Origin: Alsobacter sp045348435
Lineage (GTDB): Bacteria; Pseudomonadota; Alphaproteobacteria; Rhizobiales; Beijerinckiaceae
Assembly (NCBI RefSeq): GCF_045348435.1
Contig: NZ_CP157484.1
Coordinates: 2,046,001 to 2,110,000 of the forward strand
Reading direction: 5' to 3'
Length of the DNA stretch: 64,000 nt
The notes beneath the pieces were generated by a model. The model saw only the letters and a list, made by a program, of their open reading frames with translations, was not told the origin of the DNA and ran no database searches. Positions 52,841 through 61,824 of the stretch are shown here, piece after piece; position 1 is the first letter of the stretch; every line of letters begins with the position of its first letter. A program made the position numbers and the translations under genes.

Positions 52841-53042
52841 GGGCCTCCAACCTTCTCCCTGTGCCGAAGAGGTTAACCGAGCCGTGTGACGCTGGGAAGA
52901 CACAAAACGGCAAAATCGCCAAATCGCAATCTTGCGACGACTTGACAGAGGCCTTCACGCCACTGCGCCGCGATCGATCGAAAGCCGGAGAAAAGGGGCG
53001 CGCTCGCTCGGTTCCGGCGCGAGACGACGCCCTATGTGACGC

Positions 53043-53429
53043 TCACGCGTGTCGGGCGTCGCGTGGGCGGCCGTCCTCGGCCGCCATCAGGAGATCGAGC
53101 GGGAGCCAGGGCTTCGGCAGAAACGTCACGTCGCCTGCGGCTTCGCTGGGCAGAGCCTTGCCGGAGGTCACGATCACCCGGATCCAGGGAAAGCGCTGGC
53201 TCACCCGCTGGCCCAGCGTGAGCCCGTCCATGCTCCCCGGCGTGTTCACGTCGGTGAACAGGATCGCGATCTGCTCCGGGTTCTTCTCGATATGCGTCCA
53301 GGCCGCATCGGCTCGCTCGAACTCGCGCACCTTCAGGTCGGCCTCCTCGAACAAGGTCGCCGCGAGCGCGCGGATATCCTCTTCGTCCTCGACGACGACG
53401 ATGGTGTTTGGACGGAACTCTCGCCCCAT
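53043..53429 (-). CDS. Single-domain response regulator
   Basis: The 128-residue product is a receiver domain only: acidic pair in VVVEDEEDIRAL, phospho-acceptor Asp in LFTDVNTPGSMDG, conserved Ser in VIVTSGKALP and Lys in LPKPWLPLDLL. It has no output domain and probably acts through protein contact. GGGAGA supports the ATG at 53429. No histidine kinase is adjacent. Confidence 0.9.
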   Translation of the reverse strand: MGREFRPNTIVVVEDEEDIRALAATLFEEADLKVREFERADAAWTHIEKNPEQIAILFTDVNTPGSMDGLTLGQRVSQRFPWIRVIVTSGKALPSEAAGDVTFLPKPWLPLDLLMAAEDGRPRDARHA

Positions 53430-53606
53430 GTTCTGTCTCCCTGCCCGTGGATGAGCAGTGGCAACGGGTCGCATCCGCGGTTGTTCCCGCATTTCGGACA
53501 TTTTCCAGGCGGCGTCGCTTTGCGGATGGCGCGATCGGCGGCGCCCCGTAATCTTGGTCTGACCCCGGGCGAAAGGTCAGGCCTGGCCTCGACAGAAAGG
53601 CGCGAG

Positions 53607-55658
53607 ATGCCGTCGACCCTCACCAGCGATCCGCTCCTGCAGCCGTTTCGGCTGAAGTCGCTGACGCTGCGCAACCGCTTCATGTCGACCGCCCACGAGC
53701 CGGCCTACACGGTCGACGGCATGCCGAAGGACCGCTACCGGCTCTATCATCGCGAGAAGGCCAAGGGCGGCATCGCGCTGACGATGATCGGCGGGTCCTC
53801 GGTCGTGGCCCAGGACAGCCCGCAGGCCTTCGGCAACATCGTCCTCTACCGCGATGAGGTCGTCCGCTGGCTCAAGGAGCTGACCGACGACGTGCATGAG
53901 CACGGCGCGGCGGTGATGATCCAGATCACCCATCTGGGGCGTCGCACCAGCTGGTCGACGGGGGAATGGCTGCCGGTCGTCGCCCCGTCGCCGGTGCGCG
54001 AGCCGGCCCACCGCACCTTTCCGAAGGCGGCCGAGGACTGGGACCTGCGGCGGATCAAGGCCGCCTACGCGGACGCGGCCGAGCGCTGCCAGGCGGGCGG
54101 GCTGGATGGGCTGGAGTTCGAGATGTACGGCCATCTCCTCGACCAGTTTTGGTCGCCGGCGACCAACCGGCGCGAGGACGACTATGGCGGCGTCCTGGAG
54201 AACCGGATGCGCTTCTCCCTGGAGGTGCTCGACGCCGTGCGCCGGCGCGTGGGACCGGACTTCCTCGTCGGTTGCCGCCTCGTCTGCGACGAGGACTGGG
54301 ACCGCGGCCTCAGCCGCGAGGAGGGGCTGGCCATCGCGCAGCGCCTGGCCGGGACCGGTCAGGTGGACTTCCTCAACGTCATCAAGGGCCACATCGACAC
54401 GGACGAGGCCCTGTCCCACGTCATTCCCGGCATGGGCGCGCGCTCCGCGCCGGCGCTCGACTTCGCCGGGGAGGTGAGGGCGGCGACGCGCTTTCCGGTG
54501 TTCCACGCCGCCCGCATCCAGGACGTGGCGACGGCGCGCCACGCGGTGGCCAGCGGCAAGCTCGACATGGTGGGGATGACCCGCGCCCACATCGCCGATC
54601 CGCACATCGCCCGTAAGGTGGCCGAGGGGCGCGAGGCGGAGATCCGCCCCTGCGTGGGCATGGGCTATTGCATCGACCGCATCTACTTCGCCGGCGAGGC
54701 GCTGTGCATCCACAACGCCGCGACGGGCCGCGAGGCGACCATGCCGCACGAGGTGGCGCGGTCGGGCGGACCGGCCCGCAAGGTGGTCGTCATCGGCGCC
54801 GGGCCGGCCGGGCTGGAGGCCGCCCGCGTGGCGGCGGCGCGCGGCCATGCCGTCGTGCTGTTCGAGGCGGCCGACCGGCCGGGCGGGCAGGTCGCCCTGA
54901 CGGCGGCCCTGCGCCGCCGCCGCGAGATCCAGGGCGTGATCGACTGGCGGGTCGCCGCCTGCGAGCGCGACGGCGTCGCGCTGCGCTTCAACGCCTATGC
55001 CGAGCCGGCCGACGTGCTGGCCGAGGAGCCCGACATCGTGGTCGTCGCCACCGGGGGGCTGCCGAATACGAGCTTCCTCGACGCCGGGCATGACCTCGTG
55101 ACCACCACCTGGGACATCCTGTCGGGCGCGGCCAAGCCCGGCGAGCGCGTGCTGCTTTATGACGACAATGGCGGCCACCCCGGCCTCACGGCGGCGGAAT
55201 ACCTCGTCGAGGCGGGCTCGCGGCTGGAGTTCGTCTCGCCCGAGCGCGTCATCGCGCCCGATGTCGGCGGCACCAACTACCCGGCCTATTTCCGCGCGCT
55301 GGCGAGCCGCGACGTCGCCTTCACCCTCAATCTGCGCCTGCGCAGCGTGCGCCGCCAAGGCAACGCCCTGGTGGCGTCGTTCGAGGACGAGTATGGCCGG
55401 CGGACCATCGAGAAGGAGGCCGACCAGATCGTGGTGGAGCACGGCTCCCTGCCGAACGAGGACCTCTATTTCGCCCTGAAGCCGCTCTCGACCAATCTCG
55501 GCGAGGTGGACTACGAGGCCCTGACCCAGGACCGGCCCCAGGCCGTGCGGGCCAACCCGGCCGGCCGGTTCACGCTCTGGCGGATCGGCGACGCCGTGTC
55601 GTCGCGCAACATCCACGCGGCGGTCTACGACGCGCTGCGTCTGCTCAAGGACGTCTGA
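53607..55658 (+). CDS. FMN/FAD oxidoreductase of the N-methylproline demethylase / dienoyl-CoA reductase type
   Basis: The 683-residue product has an old-yellow-enzyme barrel (about 1-340: LFRLKSLTLRNRF-like start, QITHLGRRTSW, GLEFEMYGHLLDQFWSPATNRREDDYGG). A Cys-rich linker follows, then an FAD/NAD domain pair (VVVIGAGPAGLEAARVAAARG; ERVLLYDDNGGHPGLTAAEYLVEAG). This layout is shared by trimethylamine dehydrogenase, FadH and rhizobial N-methylproline demethylases. The 4Fe-4S linker reads CVGMGYC with a later ALCIHN: Cys349, Cys355 and Cys367 are present but the second ligand position is Met352. The MttB-type gene and importer nearby favour an N-methyl substrate. AAAGG precedes the ATG at 53607. 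Confidence 0.85.
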   Translation: MPSTLTSDPLLQPFRLKSLTLRNRFMSTAHEPAYTVDGMPKDRYRLYHREKAKGGIALTMIGGSSVVAQDSPQAFGNIVLYRDEVVRWLKELTDDVHEHGAAVMIQITHLGRRTSWSTGEWLPVVAPSPVREPAHRTFPKAAEDWDLRRIKAAYADAAERCQAGGLDGLEFEMYGHLLDQFWSPATNRREDDYGGVLENRMRFSLEVLDAVRRRVGPDFLVGCRLVCDEDWDRGLSREEGLAIAQRLAGTGQVDFLNVIKGHIDTDEALSHVIPGMGARSAPALDFAGEVRAATRFPVFHAARIQDVATARHAVASGKLDMVGMTRAHIADPHIARKVAEGREAEIRPCVGMGYCIDRIYFAGEALCIHNAATGREATMPHEVARSGGPARKVVVIGAGPAGLEAARVAAARGHAVVLFEAADRPGGQVALTAALRRRREIQGVIDWRVAACERDGVALRFNAYAEPADVLAEEPDIVVVATGGLPNTSFLDAGHDLVTTTWDILSGAAKPGERVLLYDDNGGHPGLTAAEYLVEAGSRLEFVSPERVIAPDVGGTNYPAYFRALASRDVAFTLNLRLRSVRRQGNALVASFEDEYGRRTIEKEADQIVVEHGSLPNEDLYFALKPLSTNLGEVDYEALTQDRPQAVRANPAGRFTLWRIGDAVSSRNIHAAVYDALRLLKDV

Positions 55659-55661
55659 CGC

Positions 55662-57728
55662 TCAGGCGGTCTGCGGCGCAGGCGCGCGCTGGAAGATCGG
55701 CGTCACGCGCCGCAGCTCCTCGATCGGGATGTGGCAGGCGATGAGGTGGCCGCCGCCGGCGTCCCGGTCGGGCGGGGGCGTGGTGTCGCAGATGTCGCCG
55801 ATCTTGCGCGGGCAGCGGGCCGCGAAACGGCACCCCGCCGGCACGTTGATGGGGCTGGGCGGCTCGCCCTCCAGCCGCACATGCTTCTGCTTCACGGTCG
55901 GGTCCGGCACCGGGACGGCCGCCAGCAGGGCTTCCGTGTAGGGATGGCACGGGGGCGAGAAGATGGAAGCGACCGGCCCCATCTCCATGACGCGGCCGAG
56001 ATACATCACCACCACCCGGTCGGCGAGATGCCGCACCAGCGCGAGATCGTGGCTGATGAAGACGATCGTCGCCCCGCGACGCGCCTGGATCTGCAGCAGC
56101 AGGTTGACGATGGCGGCCTGCACCGACACGTCGAGCGCCGAGACCGGCTCGTCCGCCACCAGCATCTTCGGATCGCCCGCGAAGGCGCGCGCGATGGCGA
56201 CGCGCTGCTTCTGCCCGCCCGAGAGTCGGCCCGGGCGCTGCCGCGCCAGATGCGGCGACAGCCGCACCATGCCGAAGAGCTCCTTCACCCGGGCGTCGAG
56301 GTCCTTGCGCGACGTCGCGACGCCAAACTTCTTCAGCGCCCGGCCGATGGAGAACCCGGCGGTGTGAGACGGGTTCAGCGTGGCGTCGGGGTTCTGGAAC
56401 ACCATCTGGACGGCGGAGAGCTGCTCCAGCGTGCGACGATGGGCCGGCAGGCGCGACAGGTCCTGGCCGAGGACCGTGAGCTTGCCGCCGGTGGCGTCCT
56501 GCAGCCCGGCCAGGATCCGGGCGAAGGTCGACTTGCCGGACCCGGATTCGCCCACGATGGCGAGGATCTCGCCCTTGTTCGCGTCGAAGGAGAGGTCCTC
56601 GTTGGCGATGAGCCGCCGGGTCGAGCCGAAGCCGAAAAAGGCGTTGCCGAGCTCGTAGACCTTGGACAGGTCCGCGGCCTCCAGCACCCTGTCCTGGCTG
56701 GGCGTCGCCGGCGTGACATGCTCGATGTCGCGGCTCTCGAACTGGTCCAGCTCGCGCCAGCGCACGCAGCGCACCGCGTGCCCGGGCGAGACCGGCTCCT
56801 CCGGAATGGGGGCCACGCCGCAGCGCGGCGCGTCGAAGCCGGCGCATCGGGGCCCGAAGCTGCAGCCGCGCGGCCGCGCCGACAGGGAGGGAGGCTGGCC
56901 GGGGATGGGCAGGAAGGTCGTCCGGTGCTTGTCGGAATCGAGCCGCGGCACGCAGGCGAGCAGCCGCCGCGTATAGGGATGGCGCGGACGGGCGAAGAGT
57001 TCGCCGACCGGCGCCTCCTCGACGAGGTCGCCCAGATACATGACGCCCACCCGGTCGCACACCTTCGCGATGACGCCGAGATTGTGGGAGATGTAGAGCA
57101 GCGTGGTCCCGTATTTGTCGCGCAGCTCGTTGACGAGGTCGAGGACGGCCGCCTCGACGGTGACGTCGAGGCCGGTGGTCGGCTCGTCCAGCAGCAGCAG
57201 CTTGGGATGCGCCAGCAGCGCCATTGCGATGACGACGCGCTGCTTCTGGCCGCCCGAGAGCTGGTGCGGATAGCGCTCCATGACGGCGTCGGGATCCGGC
57301 AGATGGACGTCCGCCAGGATGCGGCGGGCCTTCGCCCGGGCGGCCTTGTCGTCGAGGCCCTCGTGCAGCATGGGCACTTCGATGAGCTGGCGGCCGATGG
57401 TGAGGGTCGGGTTCAGCGCGGCGTTGGGATCCTGGTAGACGATGGAGACGCCGCGTCCGCGCACCTTGGCCAGGGTGGCGGCGTCCGCATGGGTCATGTC
57501 GAGCCCGTCGAACACGATCCTGCCATTCGCGATCCGGCCCGTCTGGCCGAGATAGCCCAGGATGGCCATCAGCAAAGTGGACTTGCCGCAGCCGGATTCG
57601 CCGACCAGCCCATAGCTCTCGCCGCTGCGGATATCGAGCGTGAGGTCGGGAATGGCGGAGACCGCCCCGAGCGACGAGACGTACTCGACCTTGACATGCT
57701 CCATGCTCAGCAGCGGGGCGGCGCTCAT
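55662..57728 (-). CDS. Fused DppD-DppF type ABC ATPase
   Basis: The 688-residue product contains two complete nucleotide-binding domains in one chain. The first has GESGCGKST, LSGGQKQRVVIAMAL and LLLDEPTTGLDVTVE. The second has GESGSGKST, LSGGQKQRVAIARAF and LVADEPVSALDVSVQ. Each is followed by the oligopeptide-transporter tail with clustered Cys (CSFGPRCAGFDAPRCG and CRFAARCPRKIGDICD). It powers the dipeptide-type importer encoded upstream. It is one base from the permease gene. Confidence 0.93.
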   Translation of the reverse strand: MSAAPLLSMEHVKVEYVSSLGAVSAIPDLTLDIRSGESYGLVGESGCGKSTLLMAILGYLGQTGRIANGRIVFDGLDMTHADAATLAKVRGRGVSIVYQDPNAALNPTLTIGRQLIEVPMLHEGLDDKAARAKARRILADVHLPDPDAVMERYPHQLSGGQKQRVVIAMALLAHPKLLLLDEPTTGLDVTVEAAVLDLVNELRDKYGTTLLYISHNLGVIAKVCDRVGVMYLGDLVEEAPVGELFARPRHPYTRRLLACVPRLDSDKHRTTFLPIPGQPPSLSARPRGCSFGPRCAGFDAPRCGVAPIPEEPVSPGHAVRCVRWRELDQFESRDIEHVTPATPSQDRVLEAADLSKVYELGNAFFGFGSTRRLIANEDLSFDANKGEILAIVGESGSGKSTFARILAGLQDATGGKLTVLGQDLSRLPAHRRTLEQLSAVQMVFQNPDATLNPSHTAGFSIGRALKKFGVATSRKDLDARVKELFGMVRLSPHLARQRPGRLSGGQKQRVAIARAFAGDPKMLVADEPVSALDVSVQAAIVNLLLQIQARRGATIVFISHDLALVRHLADRVVVMYLGRVMEMGPVASIFSPPCHPYTEALLAAVPVPDPTVKQKHVRLEGEPPSPINVPAGCRFAARCPRKIGDICDTTPPPDRDAGGGHLIACHIPIEELRRVTPIFQRAPAPQTA

Positions 57729-57729
57729 G

Positions 57730-58608
57730 TCATTCCCTCAGAGACAATTCGCGAACGCCGTCGGCGAGCAGGTTGAAGCCCAGGATCAGGCTGACGATGG
57801 CGATGGACGGGAACAGAGACATGTGCGGGCGGACCGAGATCATCGTGGTCCCCTCCTTCACCATGGTGCCCCAGTCGGGATCGGGCGGCGGCAGCCCGAG
57901 GCCGAGAAAGCCCAGGATCCCGATCGTGATGATGGTGTAGCCGACGCGCAGGCAGAAATCGGTGATGAGCGGCCCGCGGCAGTTCGGCAGCAACTCGACG
58001 AACATGATGTAGAGGGCGCTCTCGCGGCGCAGCTGCGCCGCCGCCACATAATCGAGATGCCGCTGCTCCAGCGTCAGTCCGCGCACGATGCGGGCGATGC
58101 CGGGGGCCGCCGTCACCACGACGGCGAGCACGATGTTGAGCACCGACGGGCCGATATTGGCGATCAGGATGACGTAGAGGATGATGATCGGGAAGGACAG
58201 GATGATGTCCGACAGGCGGCTGATCAGCGTGTCGATCTTGCCGCCGTAATAGCCGGCGGCGAGGCCCAGCGGGCAGCCGACCACATAGGCGGCGAGCGCC
58301 GCCGCAGGCGCGACGGTGAGCACCGTCCGGGCGCCCCAGATCAGGCGCGAGAGGATGTCGCGGCCCTTGAAGTCCGCGCCCAGCCAATGCGCCGCCGACG
58401 GGCGCGGATCGGCCAGGGCCATCAGGTCCTGCTTGTTGGGCGGGATCAGCGGCAGCAGCGGGGCGAACAGGGCGAGCAGCACCCAGAACAGGATCAGCCC
58501 CAGCCCCACCATCGCCACCGGCGAGGTCGGCAGGCGCCGCAACAGGCTGGGCGGGGCCCGCTCGGCGGGGGCCGCGATGGGGGCGAGGTCGGGCGTGACG
58601 GCGGTCAT
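57730..58608 (-). CDS. Dipeptide-type ABC permease, DppC family
   Basis: The 292-residue membrane protein has six helices with the DppC pattern: HWLGADFKGRDILSRLIWGARTVLTVA, the coupling region VVTAAPGIARIVRGLTLEQRHLDYVAAAQL, and FCLRVGYTIITIGILGFLGLGLPPPDPDWGTM. It forms half of the channel. Its start overlaps the stop of the DppB-type gene by four bases. Confidence 0.92.
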   Translation of the reverse strand: MTAVTPDLAPIAAPAERAPPSLLRRLPTSPVAMVGLGLILFWVLLALFAPLLPLIPPNKQDLMALADPRPSAAHWLGADFKGRDILSRLIWGARTVLTVAPAAALAAYVVGCPLGLAAGYYGGKIDTLISRLSDIILSFPIIILYVILIANIGPSVLNIVLAVVVTAAPGIARIVRGLTLEQRHLDYVAAAQLRRESALYIMFVELLPNCRGPLITDFCLRVGYTIITIGILGFLGLGLPPPDPDWGTMVKEGTTMISVRPHMSLFPSIAIVSLILGFNLLADGVRELSLRE

Positions 58609-59618
58609 GCCAGCCTGATCTGCGGGTTGAGGAGCGCGTATCCGATGTCGCTCACCAGTTGCGTCACGATCGCGATGCTGAGCGCGATCAGGGTTGCGGC
58701 CTCGATGAGGGCGATGTCGCCGAACAGCGAGGCGTCGAGGATCATGCGGCCGAAGCCCGGATAGGCGAAGACCATCTCGGTGACGACGACGCCGGAGATC
58801 AGGAAGTTGATCTGCAGCAGGATCACCGTGAAGGGCGCGATCATGGCGTTGCGCACGGCGTGGCGCATCACCACGTCGCGCATCGGCAGGCCCTTGAGGA
58901 CGGCGGTGCGGATATAGGCCTTGTTCATGACCTCGGCCATGGAGCCGCGCACCATCCGCACCACGTAGCCGGCGTCATAGAGGACGAGCACCGTGACGGG
59001 CAGGACGAGCTGCGTCCAGATCGGCCAGCCGGAGCCGGAATCGAGCGGGCTCGTGCCGGGCAGCCAGCCCAGCGTGACCACGAAGACGGCGACCAGGAAC
59101 ACGCCGGAGGCGAATTCCGGCACCGAGGTGGCTACGATGCCAAAGATCGAGATGGTTCGGTCGAGCCCGCTGCCCTCGCGCATGCCCGCCAGCACGCCGA
59201 GCGCCAGCGACACCGGCACGATCAGCGCGAAGGCGATCCCGGCCAGCATCGCGGTCGCCCTGAGCCGGCTCCAGATCACGTCGTTGACCGGCGCCTTGTA
59301 GAGCGTCGAATAGCCGAAATTGCCGAGATACCGGTCGCCGCGCGGGTCCTTGAACTGGAGCCCGAGCGCGGGATCCTGGAGGGGGTCGGCCTTGAGCCCG
59401 AGCAGCACGCCGAGCCATCGGCCGTAGCGGACCGCCAGCGTGTCGCGCAGGCCGAGCTTGTCGTAGAGGATGTCCACCTGGCTCTGCAGCGCGAAGGGAC
59501 CCAGCGTCTTGCGCGCCACGTTGGAGGGCGAGAACTCGGTCACGGCGAAGACCAGGAAGGACGCCGCGAACAGCGTCAGGACCAGGCTCGCCGCACGCTT
59601 GATGATGTACTGACCCAA
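58605..59618 (-). CDS. Dipeptide-type ABC permease, DppB family
   Basis: The 337-residue membrane protein begins MGQYIIKRAASLVLTLFAASFLVF, usual for DppB. It carries the coupling loop YVVRMVRGSMAEVMNKAYIRTAVLKGLPMRDVVMRHAVRNAMI and VVTEMVFAYPGFGRMILDA. It has six helices and a large loop with a predicted periplasmic insertion (about 60-110). It pairs with the DppC-type permease. Confidence 0.92.
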   Translation of the reverse strand: MGQYIIKRAASLVLTLFAASFLVFAVTEFSPSNVARKTLGPFALQSQVDILYDKLGLRDTLAVRYGRWLGVLLGLKADPLQDPALGLQFKDPRGDRYLGNFGYSTLYKAPVNDVIWSRLRATAMLAGIAFALIVPVSLALGVLAGMREGSGLDRTISIFGIVATSVPEFASGVFLVAVFVVTLGWLPGTSPLDSGSGWPIWTQLVLPVTVLVLYDAGYVVRMVRGSMAEVMNKAYIRTAVLKGLPMRDVVMRHAVRNAMIAPFTVILLQINFLISGVVVTEMVFAYPGFGRMILDASLFGDIALIEAATLIALSIAIVTQLVSDIGYALLNPQIRLA

Positions 59619-59730
59619 ACGCTTCCCTCGCGCTCCGACAGGGTGGGCAGGGACGGTCGATGCGACGGCGCGGGCGAGCCGCGCCGTCGCGAGGTCGTGA
59701 GGGCCGCGCCCGCGGGCCGGCCCGGCCGGA

Positions 59731-61380
59731 TCACGCGTCGAGCGACATCTTCCAGGCGAACATGTAGTTCGTCGGATGCATGGAGAAGCCCTTCACGCGC
59801 TTGTCCATGAAGGTGAAGGTGGAGCGGAACACCGGCTGAACCAGCGGGCCGTCCTCCTGCATGATGGCCTCGAGCTTGGCCACGGTCTCCTTGCGCTTGG
59901 TCAGGTCGAGCGTGCCTTCCGCCTCGGCCAGCAGCGTGTCGAACTCCTTGTTGGAGTAGCCCGACTCGTTCCACGGCACGCCCGTGCGGTAGGCGAGGCC
60001 CAGGCACATGATCGACAGCGGCCGGTGGTACCAGATCGTCGTTCCCATCGGGACCTTCGTCCAGACGTCCCAATAGGCGGCGCCCGGCATCGGGGTCAGC
60101 TTGATGGTGATCCCGGCTTCCTTCCACATCTCGATGCAGGATTCAGCCTGCGCCTGGAACCAGGCGTGGTCGTTGGGCACGATCAGCTCGGACGACACGC
60201 CGTTCGGGTAGCCGGCTTCCGCCAGAAGCTTCTTGGCGCCCGCCACGTCGCGCTTGAAGGGCGCGATCTTGGCGTAGTCCGGGTGGGCGGGCGAGCAGTG
60301 ATGGTGCTCGCCGACGACGCCGAGCCCGCGCAGCGCCACCTTGAGCACCACGTCCGGGTCGATCGCCATGCGCATCGCCTTGCGCACCTTGGGATTGTCG
60401 AACGGCTTCTGGTCGCAGCGCATCCGGATCACGCCGGTCTCGGCGGTCGGCACGTCGTAGAAGGCGAGGTGCGGCAGCGTCTTCAGCGCGTCGTACTGGC
60501 CGGGATCGGCGAACATGAGCCCGTGGATCTGCTTGGACGCCAGGGCCGCGATGGCGGCGCTGGCGTCGTCGCCGACGTCGATCTGCTCCATCGTGTCGAT
60601 CGAGGCCGGGCCGCCCCAGTAGTCTTTGCGGGCCTTGAGGGTCGCCTTCTTGCCGAGCTCGAACTCGGTGAGCGTGAACGCCCCCGTGCCGATGGAGCCG
60701 ACCTCGAACACGCCCTTGGAGTCGGGGTGCATGATCGCCATCGGATAGTGGAAGAGGTGCTCGGGGACCGCGACCTGCGGCGCTTTGCAGTTCAGCCGGA
60801 CCGTGTAGTCGTCGACCTTCTCGATCGCGTTCGGGGCCCAGATCTTGGTCGAGGCCTTGCCGTCCACCGTCACGTCGTCGAGGAGGTAGCCCTTGACGAG
60901 GCCGATCATCGAGGAGCCCACGGCCGGGTCGAGCACCCGCGTCAGGTTCCAGATCACGTGGTCGGCGGTGAAGTCCTGCCCGTTGGACCACTTGACGCCC
61001 TTGCGGACGTTGAAGGTCCAGGTCTTCAGGTCCGGACTGACGGTCCACTTCTCGAACAGATAGGGGTGGGTCACGCCCTTCTCGTCCGTGAAGGTCAGGT
61101 ATTCCAGTACCTGGCGGGAGATGTTGGAGTCGTAGCCGCCCCACGAATAGGTGTGGGGGCTCTTGATCTCCTTGATGCGCGTGCCGATCCGCAGCGTGCC
61201 GCCCTTGGCCGCCTGCGCCCTGGCCGGGGTCGCCATCGGCAGGCCCGCCATGGCGTAGGCCGAGGCCGCGGAGACGCCGACGAGGGCCGCGTAGCGGATG
61301 AACTCCCGCCGCCCCATGCGCCCGTCGGAAAGCTGCTCTTTCAAAAACCCAAGATGTGGATTGTCGCTGTCATCCGTCAT
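59731..61380 (-). CDS. Dipeptide-type ABC substrate-binding protein (Tat-type signal)
   Basis: The 549-residue product has a likely twin-arginine signal (MGRREFIRYAALVGVSAASA, ending ARAQA) and the SBP family 5 fold: GTLRIGTRI, TWTFNVRKGVKWSNGQDFTADHVIWNLTRV, GTGAFTLTEFELGKKATLKARKDYW. Family 5 proteins bind peptides but also amines, opines and glycosides. GGGAGGT precedes the ATG at 61380. It opens the importer operon and diverges from the MttB-type gene, so its ligand may be a methylated amine or betaine; that is inference. Confidence 0.9.
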   Translation of the reverse strand: MTDDSDNPHLGFLKEQLSDGRMGRREFIRYAALVGVSAASAYAMAGLPMATPARAQAAKGGTLRIGTRIKEIKSPHTYSWGGYDSNISRQVLEYLTFTDEKGVTHPYLFEKWTVSPDLKTWTFNVRKGVKWSNGQDFTADHVIWNLTRVLDPAVGSSMIGLVKGYLLDDVTVDGKASTKIWAPNAIEKVDDYTVRLNCKAPQVAVPEHLFHYPMAIMHPDSKGVFEVGSIGTGAFTLTEFELGKKATLKARKDYWGGPASIDTMEQIDVGDDASAAIAALASKQIHGLMFADPGQYDALKTLPHLAFYDVPTAETGVIRMRCDQKPFDNPKVRKAMRMAIDPDVVLKVALRGLGVVGEHHHCSPAHPDYAKIAPFKRDVAGAKKLLAEAGYPNGVSSELIVPNDHAWFQAQAESCIEMWKEAGITIKLTPMPGAAYWDVWTKVPMGTTIWYHRPLSIMCLGLAYRTGVPWNESGYSNKEFDTLLAEAEGTLDLTKRKETVAKLEAIMQEDGPLVQPVFRSTFTFMDKRVKGFSMHPTNYMFAWKMSLDA

Positions 61381-61824
61381 GTCGACCTCCCGAGGCCCGT
61401 GTGATGTCGTCGCCGTCGTGTTCTTGACCGTTCCCGGAGCCGATGTTCGCGCTTCGCCGACCGCGCTGCAATGACTGCTTTTCCGACGTGCGGACCGTCC
61501 TTCGTGCAACCTGCGAAGCCCGCCTCCGATCGGGGGGCGACCCCAAGGCTGCGCCATGGTTCATCCCGCCGGAGGCGCAAACCCTCTCCCGTCCCTGCGC
61601 CGCCGCGCCGATGCTTCGCGGTCTTGGGCTTTTGCGACGGGACGACGCCATGATGCGTTCGGGGCAGCCGCGGTCGCCCGGTCTGTTTGCGACGCTCTCG
61701 TGGCTCTGCCCGACATCGGGCGGGGCGGCTTGATTTAAATTCGACGCGGCCGCCCGCCGGGCGCTGGACGGCGTCGCGCAAGCGCGCCCACAATGACCGC
61801 GACGCGACGAAAAGGGGCGGCGCC
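61381..61824. other. Divergent intergenic region between the importer operon and the MttB-type gene
   Basis: No supported gene in about 440 bases. The only AT-rich patch is around an ATTTAAAT palindrome (61733-61740), 85 bases upstream of the MttB-type start, a likely promoter area. No strong operator repeat was recognised. Confidence 0.5.
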
